Shown: positions 39,515 through 49,189 of the stretch, piece by piece
Numbering within the stretch: position 1 is the first letter of the stretch
Layout of the letters: each line of letters opens with the position of its first letter
Assembly (NCBI RefSeq): GCF_031844685.1
Contig: NZ_CP134605.1
Location: 1,335,501 to 1,399,500 of the forward strand
DNA from: Streptomyces sp. ITFR-21
GTDB taxonomy: Bacteria > Actinomycetota > Actinomycetes > Streptomycetales > Streptomycetaceae
Direction of reading: 5' to 3'
Length of the DNA stretch: 64,000 nt
Notes under the pieces: model-generated
The model's database searches: none
Seen by the model: the letters and a program-made list of their open reading frames with translations, nothing else
Told to the model about the DNA's origin: nothing
Position numbers and translations under genes: made by a program

Positions 39515-41491
39515 GTGGACACCACCGTGCATGACCCGCTTGTGGGACACCTGCTCGACGGGCGTTACCGGGTCGAGGGCCGTATCGCGGTCGGCGGGAT
39601 GTCCACGGTCTACCGGGCCGTGGACACCCGCCTGGACCGGGTGCTCGCGCTGAAGGTGATGCACCCCGGGCTGGCGGCGGACACGGAGTTCGTGGAGCGG
39701 TTCATCCGGGAGGCGAAGGCGGTCGCACGGCTGGCGCACCCGAACGTGGTGGGGGTCTACGACCAGGGCACCGACGGCACGTATGTGTACCTGGCCATGG
39801 AGTACGTGGCCGGCTGCACGCTGCGGGACGTGCTGCGCGGGCGCGGCGCGCTCGCACCGCGCGCGGCGCTGGACGTCCTGGAGCCGGTGCTGGCCGCGCT
39901 GGGCGCCGCACACCGGGCGCACCTGGTGCACCGGGACATGAAGCCGGAGAACGTGCTGATAGGGGACGACGGCCGGGTCAAGGTCGCCGACTTCGGCCTG
40001 GTCAGGTCGGTGGACACGCAGACCGACGTGACCGGCGCGGGCGCCCTGATGGGCACCGTGTCGTACCTGGCGCCGGAGCAGATCGAGTACGGCACCGTCG
40101 ACCAGCGCACCGACGTGTACGCCTGCGGTGTGGTTTTCTACGAGATGCTGGCCGGCCGCAAGCCGCGCGGCGGCGGCACCCCGGTGCAGGTGATCTTCCA
40201 GCACCTCAAGGAGCCGATGCCGGCCCCCTCCGCGGCCGTCCCGGGCCTGGCGCCCGCGCTGGACGCGCTGGTGGCCAGGGCCTGCGCCCGCGACCCGCGG
40301 GAGCGGCCGGCCGACGCGGTGGAGCTGCTCGCCGAGGTGCGGGCGGTGCGGGACGCGCTCACCGCCGAGCAGCTGGACGGGCCGGCGGCCGACACCGTAC
40401 CGGCGCTGCCGCGCGTCCCGGCCGGTTCCGAGGAGCCGACCGGCGTCGTACCGCTCCCCGCCGCGACCCCGCCCTACGGCACCGCCGCGGACGACCTCCC
40501 CGGCGCCACCCCGCCCTACGGCACCGCCGCGGACGCCGCCGACGGGCTCGACCGGACGAGTCGGCTGGCGATGCCGCTGCCGCAGGAGCCGGGGCCAGGA
40601 CGGGCACGCCGGCGAGGGGCGGGCAGGCGCGGGCCGCTCGCGGTGGTGCTGGTGCTGCTCGCCCTGCTGGGCGTCGGCGCGGGCTTCTGGTACGTCGGCG
40701 ACGGCCGGTTCACCGAGGTCCCCGGCGTGCTGGGGCTGCCGCAGGCCACGGCCCGGCAGAAGCTGTCGGCGGCCGGCCTGGACAGCAGCGTGCGGCAGGA
40801 CTTCTCGCTGACCGTGCCGCGCGGCAGCGTGATCGGCACCGACCCGGCGCCGGGCCGGCGGGTGCGGAGCAACGGCACGGTGACCCTGACCGTCTCCAAG
40901 GGCCCCGGGCAGGTGCGGGTGCCCACCGTACGGGGCCGTTCGCTCACCGCGGCCCGGCAGGAGCTCAAGGCCGCGGGGCTGGCCCCCGGCACCGTCACCC
41001 GTGCGTTCAGCGACGACGTGCCCGGCGGCCAGGTGATCTCCACCGACCCGGCGGGCGGCCGGGACCTCGCTCCCGGCACCCCGGTGGCCCTCAGGGTCTC
41101 GCGCGGTGCGCCGGTGGACCTGCCGGACGTGGTCGGCGACCCGGTGACCGACGCCCGGGAGCAGTTGGAGGACGCCGGGCTGAAAGTGGTGCTCGCCCAG
41201 GACGAGGTCTACTCCGACGAGGCGGACAAGGACACCGTGGCCCGGGTCTCCCCGTCGGACGGCCTCGGCACCGGGGACACCGTGACGATCACCGTCTCCA
41301 AGGGCCGGCAGGAGTTCGACGTGCCCGACGTGAAGGGCAGGAGCGAGACCGACGCCAAGCGGATCCTGTCGGCGGCGGGCTTCGGCACCCGGGTGATCCC
41401 CATCTTCTTCGGCGACACCGTCTTCAGCCAGTCCCCGGGCGGCGGCAGCCGGGCCGCCAAGGGCGCCACCATCACGCTGTGGGTGCGCTGA
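39515..41491 (+). CDS. PASTA-domain Ser/Thr protein kinase (PknB type, PknL position)
   Basis: A 658-residue transmembrane receptor kinase. Kinase domain about 15-280: Gly loop IAVGGMSTVYRAVD, Lys in VLALKVMHPG (~48), HRDMKPENVLIG catalytic loop, DFG in VKVADFGLVRSVD, activation loop TDVTGAGALMGTVSYLAPEQ. A ~90-residue Pro/Ala linker with a repeated PPYGTAAD motif follows, then one helix (~370-390, LAVVLVLLALLGVGAGFWYV) and four extracellular PASTA domains, which usually sense muropeptides or lipid II. By position it matches mycobacterial PknL, though PknL lacks PASTA. Rv2175c-like protein at 34705 is a candidate substrate. Confidence 0.95.
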   Translation: MDTTVHDPLVGHLLDGRYRVEGRIAVGGMSTVYRAVDTRLDRVLALKVMHPGLAADTEFVERFIREAKAVARLAHPNVVGVYDQGTDGTYVYLAMEYVAGCTLRDVLRGRGALAPRAALDVLEPVLAALGAAHRAHLVHRDMKPENVLIGDDGRVKVADFGLVRSVDTQTDVTGAGALMGTVSYLAPEQIEYGTVDQRTDVYACGVVFYEMLAGRKPRGGGTPVQVIFQHLKEPMPAPSAAVPGLAPALDALVARACARDPRERPADAVELLAEVRAVRDALTAEQLDGPAADTVPALPRVPAGSEEPTGVVPLPAATPPYGTAADDLPGATPPYGTAADAADGLDRTSRLAMPLPQEPGPGRARRRGAGRRGPLAVVLVLLALLGVGAGFWYVGDGRFTEVPGVLGLPQATARQKLSAAGLDSSVRQDFSLTVPRGSVIGTDPAPGRRVRSNGTVTLTVSKGPGQVRVPTVRGRSLTAARQELKAAGLAPGTVTRAFSDDVPGGQVISTDPAGGRDLAPGTPVALRVSRGAPVDLPDVVGDPVTDAREQLEDAGLKVVLAQDEVYSDEADKDTVARVSPSDGLGTGDTVTITVSKGRQEFDVPDVKGRSETDAKRILSAAGFGTRVIPIFFGDTVFSQSPGGGSRAAKGATITLWVR

Positions 41492-41530
41492 GCCGGGCCG
41501 GCCACCCGGTCCGGCCGTGGCCGGGAGCGG

Positions 41531-41568
41531 CCGGTCCGGTCTGGTCCGGCCGGTCCGGCCTGGTCCGG
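41531..41568 (+). repeat. Tandem 19-bp repeat downstream of the kinase gene
   Basis: CCGGTCCGGTCTGGTCCGG is followed directly by the same unit with one T-to-C change. The GGTCCGG/CCGGACC nature also allows base pairing, but no clean terminator stem is obvious. Confidence 0.8.
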
Positions 41569-41611
41569 CTCGTCCTTTCCCGCGCCGTCCGGGGCCGGGC
41601 GGGTGGTGGCG

Positions 41612-41627
41612 GTAAGCCCGCGCTTAC
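41612..41627 (+). promoter_or_regulatory. Inverted repeat upstream of bfr, possible operator
   Basis: GTAAGC-CCGC-GCTTAC, a perfect 6-bp inverted repeat 68 bp before the bacterioferritin start. It partly resembles half-sites of the iron box upstream of the partner gene bfd, but is not a full iron-box match. Confidence 0.35.
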
Positions 41628-41695
41628 TGGATCACGCCCGGCGGCGGTGCAAGGATGCGGGCGACAGCCGAGCCAACCGGAAGGACGGCGTTGCC

Positions 41696-42181
41696 ATGCA
41701 GGGCGACCCCGAGGTCATCGAGTTCCTCAACGAACAGCTGACCGCCGAACTGACCGCGATCAACCAGTACTTCCTGCACGCGAAGATGCAGGAGAACTTC
41801 GGCTGGCTCAAGCTCGCGAAATACACCCGCTCGGAGTCGTTCGACGAGATGCGGCACGCGGAGCTGATCACCGACCGGATCCTGCTGCTGGAGGGGCTGC
41901 CGAACTACCAGCGGCTGTTCCATGTCCGGGTCGGCCAGACGGTCACCGAGATGTTCCAGGCCGACAAGCAGGTGGAGGTCGAGGCGATCGACCGGCTGCG
42001 GCGCGGGATCGAGCTGATGCGGGCCAAGAGCGACATCACCTCGGCCAACATCTTCGAGTCGATCCTGGCCGACGAGGAGCACCACATCGACTACCTGGAC
42101 ACACAGCTGGACCTGATCGAGAAGCTGGGCGAGCCGCTGTACATCGCCCAGCAGATCGAGCAGCCCAGCAGCGTCGACTGA
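41696..42181 (+). CDS. bfr: Bacterioferritin
   Basis: Haem-containing iron-storage protein forming a 24-subunit shell. The 161-residue product shows ferroxidase ligands (Glu in LTAELTAINQYFLH, Glu/His in SFDEMRHAELITDRIL, Glu and Glu/His in ILADEEHHIDYLDTQ) and the haem Met in the region LPNYQRLFHVRVG to TEMFQADKQ-type helix. ATG at 41696 with AAGGA upstream. Convergent with the ferredoxin gene that releases its iron. Confidence 0.97.
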   Translation: MQGDPEVIEFLNEQLTAELTAINQYFLHAKMQENFGWLKLAKYTRSESFDEMRHAELITDRILLLEGLPNYQRLFHVRVGQTVTEMFQADKQVEVEAIDRLRRGIELMRAKSDITSANIFESILADEEHHIDYLDTQLDLIEKLGEPLYIAQQIEQPSSVD

Positions 42182-42187
42182 CCGGCC

Positions 42188-42211
42188 GGCCGACGGCCGC
42201 GGCCGTCGGCC
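42188..42211. terminator. Bidirectional terminator between bfr and bfd
   Basis: A perfect 24-nt palindrome (GGCCGACGGCCG on the left, CGGCCGTCGGCC on the right), 7 bp past the bfr stop. Confidence 0.6.
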
Positions 42212-42247
42212 TGTCCCCTCGTCGCCTGTCGGACGTCTGCGGGCGGC

Positions 42248-42517
42248 TCAGGCCGCCCGTACGTCTCCGGCCTCGGCCATGGCGGCGGGGACGACGGGGA
42301 CGGCGGGCCGCACCACGGCGGGCGCGGCGGCCGGGGTGGCCGCGCGGCCGGCGCCGCGGCCGAGTACGGCCTGGATGCGCTTGACGCAGGAGCCGCAGTC
42401 GGTGCCGGCCTTGCAGGCGGAGGCGATCTGCCGCGGGGTGCGGCGGCCGTCGTCGGCGTGCTGCCTGACCTGCTGTTCGGTGATGCCGAAGCAGGAGCAG
42501 ATGTACACGCCGGTCAC
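42248..42517 (-). CDS. bfd: Bacterioferritin-associated (2Fe-2S) ferredoxin Bfd
   Basis: Reduces the iron core of bacterioferritin so iron can be mobilised. The 89-residue product has the BFD-type [2Fe-2S] cysteines: CSCFG near the start (Cys-x-Cys) and GTDCGSC (Cys-x2-Cys) about 33 residues on. An Ala/Pro/Val-rich tail follows. GTG 42517 is used; a GTG three codons on is possible. An iron box sits 29 bp upstream, so low iron should switch it on. Confidence 0.93.
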   Translation of the reverse strand: MTGVYICSCFGITEQQVRQHADDGRRTPRQIASACKAGTDCGSCVKRIQAVLGRGAGRAATPAAAPAVVRPAVPVVPAAMAEAGDVRAA

Positions 42518-42545
42518 CGCCCGTCCAGACCCGGAGGAACTGAGG

Positions 42546-42564
42546 TCAGGCTTACCTTACCTAA
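42546..42564 (-). promoter_or_regulatory. DmdR/IdeR-type iron box upstream of bfd
   Basis: On the minus strand TTAGGTAAGGTAAGCCTGA matches about 14 of 19 positions of the DtxR-family consensus TTAGGTTAGGCTAACCTAA. Its place directly upstream of bfd implies repression by the iron-loaded regulator. Confidence 0.75.
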
Positions 42565-42582
42565 GACCCGGGGTGGAGAAAA

Positions 42583-42625
42583 GCGGCGAGGGGCACGGAT
42601 CGGTGTGATCCGCGCCCCTCGCCGC
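42583..42625. terminator. Terminator of the DAHP synthase gene
   Basis: A 12-bp perfect stem (GCGGCGAGGGGC and its complement) capped by a second GGATC/GATCC stem. It lies 26 bp past the aroH-type gene stop and also insulates the bfd promoter. Confidence 0.8.
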
Positions 42626-42651
42626 GCCGCCGGGCCGGGCGGGCGCCGCCG

Positions 42652-44010
<1,359 letters not shown>

Positions 44011-44133
44011 TTACGGGGTCGGGCAACCGGGCTCCCCGCTCGCCCATTGGATGAGACACGCCGTCCGGCTGAATCCCGGCGCCCCTGTCCCGCAAGGGCC
44101 GTGCCCTCCGGCTGCAACCACTGGGGCGGCTGC

Positions 44134-44139
44134 TAGCGT
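44134..44139 (+). promoter_or_regulatory. Candidate -10 of the amidase gene
   Basis: TAGCGT lies 84 bp before the chosen TTG start. The -35 region is weak. Confidence 0.3.
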
Positions 44140-44223
44140 CTGCGACTCGGGACGGTATCCGTCGGAGACGACCGCCCAACGTCGGGCGTACTCAACGCGC
44201 CCTGGAGCCGGGGGGCACGCAGG

Positions 44224-47070
44224 TTGCCACGCGCCAGACACCGCAGAAGGACATCGCTGATCACGTACGGAGCCGCCGCGGCGGTGCTGGCCACCGTGGC
44301 CGCGTACGGCACGATCGCGATCGCGTCGCCGTCGGGGGGAACCGGCGCACAGGCCACCGACACCCACGCGCTGCAGAACGACTTCGCCGACGCCGCACGG
44401 GAGTTCGGCGTCCCGCAGAACGTGCTGATGGCGGTCTCGTACCGGCAGACCCTGTGGAACGCCCACGGCGGGAAGCCGAGCACCACCGGGAACTACAACG
44501 TGATGGGCCTCACCCAGGTCGATCCCGGTGACGTGGCCGGGCAGAGCGGCGCCGAGGTCACCGACGAGCTGAACCAGAGCGGCGACCCGGCCAGGACGAG
44601 GAGGTTCCACCCCGACGCGGCCCTGCTGAAGAACGTCGGCGCGGTCGACACCTCCGACCCGCGGCTGCACACCCTGGACTCGGCGGCGAAGCTGATCGGC
44701 CAGTCCGCGGGCAGGCTGCGCACCGACAGCAGGCAGAGCGTCAGGGGCGCGGCGGCGCTGCTCGCCCGGTACGAGAGGACCGCGGTGGGCTCGCTGCCCG
44801 CCGACGCCGGCCACTGGTACCCGGCGGTCGCCCGCTACAGCCAGTCGCCGGACCGACAGGGCGCCCAGCTCTTCGCCGACCGGGTCTTCGACACGGTCAG
44901 GAGCGGCCGGAGCGCGACCACCGAGGACGGCCAGCAGGTCTCCCTGCCCGCCTCGCCCGGCGTGGTCCCGGTCAAGCTCTCCAAGACCCCGCTGGCGGCG
45001 GCCGTCACCACCGCACCCGCGGTCAGGGCCGACGCCGTGCCCGCCGCGACCCCGACCCCGGAGTGCCCGGCGTCGCTGCACTGCACCTTCGAACCGGCCG
45101 CGTTCGCCCAGAACGGCTCGGACAAGGCCGACTACGGCAACTACGACGTGACCGACCGGCCCGCCGACGGCCAGAAGATCACCACGATCGTCATCCACGA
45201 CACCGAGGGCAGCTACGCCGGGTCCATCGCCAGCTTCCAGGACCCGACCGCGTACTCCAGCACGCACTACATCATCCGCGCGTCCGACGGCCTGGTCACC
45301 CAGATGATCCCGACCAAGGACACCGCCTGGCACGCGGGCAACAAGTCGGTCAACATGCACTCGATCGGCGTGGAGCACGAGGGCTACGCGATCAAGTCCG
45401 GCAGCTGGTACTCCGAGCCGCAGTACGAGTCCTCCGCGCAGCTGGTGCGCTACCTGTCCGCGCTGTACGGGATCCCGCGCGACCGCGAGCACATCATCGG
45501 CCACGACGACGTGCCCGGTCCGCTGGACTCCTACGTCGGCGGCATGCACTGGGACCCGGGACCGTACTGGGACTGGAACCACTACATGTCGCTGCTGCTG
45601 GCGCCCGACGGCGCGGGCGGCGCCGGGGCGCCGCTGCGCACCGGCCAGGTGATCCGGGTGGTGCCGCCGTACACCACGGCCAACCAGCCGGCCATCACCT
45701 ACGGCGGTGTGGCGCAGGCCGCGCACCCGGCGAACTTCGTCTACCTCTACTCCTCGCCGGCCACCTCCGCGGCGCCGCTCGGCGACCCGTACCTGCACGG
45801 CGGCACGGCCGGCACCACCGACGGCCCGGACTGGGGCGACAAGGCCGTCGCGGGCGGGACGTTCGTGGTCGCGCAGATGTCCGGCGACTGGACGGCGATC
45901 TGGTACGGCGGCCAGAAGGGCTGGTTCTACAACCCGGGCGGCCAGTACTCCTCGGTCGTCGGCACCGGTCCCAGCACCGTGGTCACGCCCGCCGCGGGCC
46001 GCACCACCGTCCCGGTCTACGGCCGCGCCTACCCGGAGTCCGCCGCGTACGCGGGCACCCAGGTGCCGGTGCAGACCGACAACGACAAGGCGCTGACCAA
46101 GTACGCGATCGCCGCCGGCCAGGCGTACGTGCCCGCCGGGCCGGCGGTCAGCGGCGACTACTTCCTGGCGCAGAACTTCGACAACAGCGCGCCCGGCGAC
46201 CACACCCTGGTCACCGGCACCACGCAGTTCTACCCGATCCGCTTCAACCACCGGCTCGCGTACGTCAAGGCCGCCGATGTCGCGCAGCTCGACTCGACGG
46301 CGCCGCTGGCCCCCGCCTCCCGCTACGACGTGCTGGCCCGGGACTCCGCGGGCACGCTGTGGCAGTACCAGGGCTCCAGCAACCCGAGCAAGCCGTTCCA
46401 GACCCGCTACAAGGTGGGCAGCGGCTGGACCGTGTACAACGCGGCGACCGCGCTGTCGCCGCTGCGCGCGGACGGCACCGGCGACGTGGTGGCGCGGGAC
46501 TCCGCCGGCACGCTCTGGTACTACAAGGGCACCGGCGACATCAACGCCCCACTCGCGTCCCGGGTCAAGATCAGCACCGGCTGGAGCGCGTACTCGCAGA
46601 TCACCGGCGTCGGCGACATCACCGGCGACGGCAGGCCGGACCTGATCGCCCGCGACAGCAAGGGCAACCTGTGGCTGTTCAAGGGCACCGGCACCAGCAC
46701 CGTGCTGGCGGCCCGGACATCCATCGGCAGCGGCTGGAACTCCTACAACCTGATCTCCGGTCTGGCCGACGTCACCGGCGACGGCAAGGCGGACCTGATC
46801 GCCCGCGACACCGGCGGCGTCCTGTGGCTGTTCAAGGGCACCGGCAGCGCCACCGCCCCGTTCTCGGCGCGGGCCAAGCTCGGCGGCGGCAGCGCGTACA
46901 ACGCCGTCCTGGGCACCGGTGACCTCAACACCGACGCCAAGGCGGACATGCTGACCCGGGACACCGACGGCAAGCTGTGGCTCTTCAAGGGAACGGGCAA
47001 CGCCGCCTCGCCCTTCGCCGCCAAGGTCCAGGTCGGTACCGGCTGGGGCATGTACGGGATGCTCGTCTGA
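44224..47070 (+). CDS. Secreted N-acetylmuramoyl-L-alanine amidase with FG-GAP repeats
   Basis: A 948-residue exported enzyme predicted to cleave the MurNAc-L-Ala bond. Basic start plus hydrophobic helix (SLITYGAAAAVLATVAAYGT) forms the signal peptide. Residues ~45-230 are a helical lysozyme-like or accessory region. The amidase_2 domain (~315-460) has zinc ligands in TTIVIHDTEGSY (His ~322) and GGMHWDPGPYWDW (His, Asp ~442), plus HSIGVEHEGY. SH3-like region follows, then five or so VCBS/FG-GAP repeats (~695-948; TGDGRPDLIARDSKGNLWLFKG-type, core DLIARD and LWLFKGTG), likely for surface binding. TTG start is uncertain. Confidence 0.88.
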   Translation: MPRARHRRRTSLITYGAAAAVLATVAAYGTIAIASPSGGTGAQATDTHALQNDFADAAREFGVPQNVLMAVSYRQTLWNAHGGKPSTTGNYNVMGLTQVDPGDVAGQSGAEVTDELNQSGDPARTRRFHPDAALLKNVGAVDTSDPRLHTLDSAAKLIGQSAGRLRTDSRQSVRGAAALLARYERTAVGSLPADAGHWYPAVARYSQSPDRQGAQLFADRVFDTVRSGRSATTEDGQQVSLPASPGVVPVKLSKTPLAAAVTTAPAVRADAVPAATPTPECPASLHCTFEPAAFAQNGSDKADYGNYDVTDRPADGQKITTIVIHDTEGSYAGSIASFQDPTAYSSTHYIIRASDGLVTQMIPTKDTAWHAGNKSVNMHSIGVEHEGYAIKSGSWYSEPQYESSAQLVRYLSALYGIPRDREHIIGHDDVPGPLDSYVGGMHWDPGPYWDWNHYMSLLLAPDGAGGAGAPLRTGQVIRVVPPYTTANQPAITYGGVAQAAHPANFVYLYSSPATSAAPLGDPYLHGGTAGTTDGPDWGDKAVAGGTFVVAQMSGDWTAIWYGGQKGWFYNPGGQYSSVVGTGPSTVVTPAAGRTTVPVYGRAYPESAAYAGTQVPVQTDNDKALTKYAIAAGQAYVPAGPAVSGDYFLAQNFDNSAPGDHTLVTGTTQFYPIRFNHRLAYVKAADVAQLDSTAPLAPASRYDVLARDSAGTLWQYQGSSNPSKPFQTRYKVGSGWTVYNAATALSPLRADGTGDVVARDSAGTLWYYKGTGDINAPLASRVKISTGWSAYSQITGVGDITGDGRPDLIARDSKGNLWLFKGTGTSTVLAARTSIGSGWNSYNLISGLADVTGDGKADLIARDTGGVLWLFKGTGSATAPFSARAKLGGGSAYNAVLGTGDLNTDAKADMLTRDTDGKLWLFKGTGNAASPFAAKVQVGTGWGMYGMLV

Positions 47071-47082
47071 CGCGTCATACGG

Positions 47083-47088
47083 TAGGGT
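47083..47088 (+). promoter_or_regulatory. Candidate -10 of trpL-trpE(G) (leaderless leader peptide)
   Basis: TAGGGT ends 7 nt before the trpL ATG, so the transcript may begin at the start codon. Confidence 0.4.
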
Positions 47089-47095
47089 CGGGCAC

Positions 47096-47164
47096 ATGAT
47101 CGCGCCGATGGACCAGACGCTCAACCAGAGCTGGTGGTGGACCGCTTCCCGGGCGGCCCACTGA
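47096..47164 (+). CDS. trpL: trp leader peptide TrpL
   Basis: A 22-codon frame beginning Met-Ile-Ala-Pro-Met-Asp-Gln with three consecutive Trp codons at 47132-47140 and TGA at 47162-47164. It lies 103 bp upstream of the trpE(G) start and is followed by competing hairpins, so ribosome position on the Trp codons should decide termination. Such leaders are known for streptomycete trpE(G). Confidence 0.9.
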   Translation: MIAPMDQTLNQSWWWTASRAAH

Positions 47165-47217
47165 ACATCGCGCGAACCGATCACTCCGCGAAGGCCGCCC
47201 CCCTGGGGCGGCCTTCG
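47151..47217 (+). promoter_or_regulatory. trp attenuator: antiterminator versus terminator
   Basis: Segment GGGCGGCC (47151-47158) can pair with GGCCGCCC (47193-47200). The latter is also part of the left arm of a perfect 13-bp terminator stem (47189-47201 with 47205-47217, loop CCT). The two structures exclude each other. A ribosome stalled on the Trp codons should favour the first, one that reaches the leader stop should cover 47151-47158 and favour termination. Confidence 0.85.
47189..47217 (+). terminator. trp attenuator terminator hairpin
   Basis: Perfect 13-bp stem starting CGAAGGCCGCCCC with a 3-nt loop, followed by GCGTTTCCC. It ends 49 bp before trpE(G). Confidence 0.85.
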
Positions 47218-47266
47218 GCGTTTCCCGGCCCGGCCGCCCCAGGGAACCCCCTGGAAGGAACCCACC

Positions 47267-49189
47267 GTGCCCACCGCCACCCCCGCCCAGCTGACGGCCC
47301 GCCTGCTGGCCCCCGGCTGCCCGCCGTTCGCCCTGCTGCGCCGCGCGACCCCCGGCCGCCCGGACGACACCGTCGAGGTGCTGCTCGGCCCGGTCGAGGA
47401 GGCCGCCCGTCTCGGCGACATCCCGCTGCCCGCCGGCCCGCCCGGCGCCCCGGTGACCGACGCGCTCGCCCTGGTCCCGTTCCGGCAGATCCGCGAACGC
47501 GGCTTCGACGTCCGCGACGACGGCACCCCGCTGCTGGTCCTGCGGCCCGAGGAGAGCTACGAACTCCCGCTCGCCGCACTGCTCCCGGCGCTGCCCGACC
47601 GGCGGGTGCGGGTCGAGGACGGCGCCTTCGACGTGGACGACGACGCCTACGCGGACATCGTGGCGCGGGTCGTGGCGGACGAGATCGGCAGCGGCGAGGG
47701 CGCGAACTTCGTGATCCGCCGCACCTTCCGCGGCTCGGTCCCGGACTTCGGGCCGGACGCGGCGCTGGCCCTGTTCGGCCGGCTGCTGCGCGGCGAGCGC
47801 GGCGCGTACTGGACGTACGTCGTGCACACCCCGCAGCGCACCCTGGTCGGCGCCAGCCCCGAGGCGCACGTGCGCGTGTCGGGCGGGACGGTGGTGATGA
47901 ACCCGATCAGCGGCACCTACCGCCACCCCGAGCAGGGGCCGTCCGCCGAGTCGCTGCTGGAGTTCCTGCGCGACCCGAAGGAGGCGGAGGAGCTGACGAT
48001 GGTGGTGGACGAGGAGCTGAAGATGATGGCCGGCGTGTGCGACCTGGGCGGAGTGGTGGTCGGGCCGCGGCTGAAGGAGATGGCCCACCTCGCGCACACC
48101 GAGTACGAGCTGCGCGGCCGGTCCACCAGGGACGTCCGCGAGGTGCTGCGGGAGACGATGTTCGCCGCGACCGTCACCGGCTCGCCGGTGCAGAACGCCT
48201 GCCGGGTCATCGGGCGCCACGAGGCCGGGGGCCGCGGCTACTACGCGGGCGCGCTGGCGCTGATCGGCCGGGACGCGGGCGGCGCGCAGACCCTGGACTC
48301 GCCGATCCTGATCCGTACCGCGGACATCTCGCCCGCCGGCGACCTCGCGGTGGCCGTCGGCGCGACCCTGGTGCGCCGCTCCGACCCCCGCTCCGAGGTC
48401 GCCGAGACGCACGCCAAGGCGGCCGGGGTACTGACCGCCCTCGGAGTCAGGCGGGCGCCGGCGCCCGCCGGGAGCGCGCCCCGGCCCCGGCTGGCCGACG
48501 ACATCCGGGTCCGGGCCGCCCTGGACGCCCGCCGGGCCGGCCTGGCGCCCTTCTGGCTGCGGATGCAGACCCGGCCGCCCGAGGGGCCGCTGTCCGGGCA
48601 CGCCCTGGTGGTGGACGGCGAGGACACCTTCACCGCGATGCTGGCGCACGTGCTGCGCTCCAGCGGGCTCACGGTGACGGTACGCCGCTTCGACGAGCCC
48701 GGCCTGCGCGCGGCGGCGCTGGCGCACCCCGGCCCGGTGGTGCTCGGTCCCGGGCCGGGCGACCCCGCGGACGCCGCCGACCCCAGGATGCGCTTCCTGC
48801 GGGCCCTGGCCGGCGACCTGGTGGCCGGCCACCGGCACGGACTGCTCGGCGTCTGCCTCGGCCACGAGCTGCTGGCCGCCGAACTCGGCCTCGACCTGGT
48901 CCGCAAGGACGAGCCCTTCCAGGGCGCCCAGCAGTCCATCGACTTCTTCGGCCGCCCCGAGACGGTCGGCTTCTACAACTCCTTCACCGCCCGCTGCGAC
49001 GACGCGGCCGCGGAGGAGCTCGCCATGCACCGCGTCGCGCTGAGCCGGGACCCGCGCACCGGGGACGTCCACGCGCTGCGCGGGCCGGGCTTCGCGGGCG
49101 TGCAGTTCCACCCGGAGTCGGTGCTGACCCTGAACGGCACGGCCCTGGCGGCGGAACTGCTCGCGGGGGTGCTCAGCCCGACGGGGTGA
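47267..49189 (+). CDS. trpE: Anthranilate synthase, fused TrpE-TrpG
   Basis: Makes anthranilate from chorismate and glutamine. The 640-residue product fuses the chorismate-using component I (about 1-400; HVRVSGGTVVMNPISGTYRH, ELTMVVDEELKMMAGVCDLG, ETMFAATVTGSPVQNACRVI, GYYAGALALIGRDAGG) to the glutamine amidotransferase (about 440-640; GPGPGDPADAADPRM, Cys in GLLGVCLGHELLAAELGL, His/Glu in FAGVQFHPESVLT). This is the TrpE(G)/PhzE-like single-chain form known in streptomycetes. GTG at 47267 follows AAGGA. Attenuated by trpL. Its 3' end overlaps the convergent uridine kinase gene by 17 bp. Confidence 0.95.
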   Translation: MPTATPAQLTARLLAPGCPPFALLRRATPGRPDDTVEVLLGPVEEAARLGDIPLPAGPPGAPVTDALALVPFRQIRERGFDVRDDGTPLLVLRPEESYELPLAALLPALPDRRVRVEDGAFDVDDDAYADIVARVVADEIGSGEGANFVIRRTFRGSVPDFGPDAALALFGRLLRGERGAYWTYVVHTPQRTLVGASPEAHVRVSGGTVVMNPISGTYRHPEQGPSAESLLEFLRDPKEAEELTMVVDEELKMMAGVCDLGGVVVGPRLKEMAHLAHTEYELRGRSTRDVREVLRETMFAATVTGSPVQNACRVIGRHEAGGRGYYAGALALIGRDAGGAQTLDSPILIRTADISPAGDLAVAVGATLVRRSDPRSEVAETHAKAAGVLTALGVRRAPAPAGSAPRPRLADDIRVRAALDARRAGLAPFWLRMQTRPPEGPLSGHALVVDGEDTFTAMLAHVLRSSGLTVTVRRFDEPGLRAAALAHPGPVVLGPGPGDPADAADPRMRFLRALAGDLVAGHRHGLLGVCLGHELLAAELGLDLVRKDEPFQGAQQSIDFFGRPETVGFYNSFTARCDDAAAEELAMHRVALSRDPRTGDVHALRGPGFAGVQFHPESVLTLNGTALAAELLAGVLSPTG

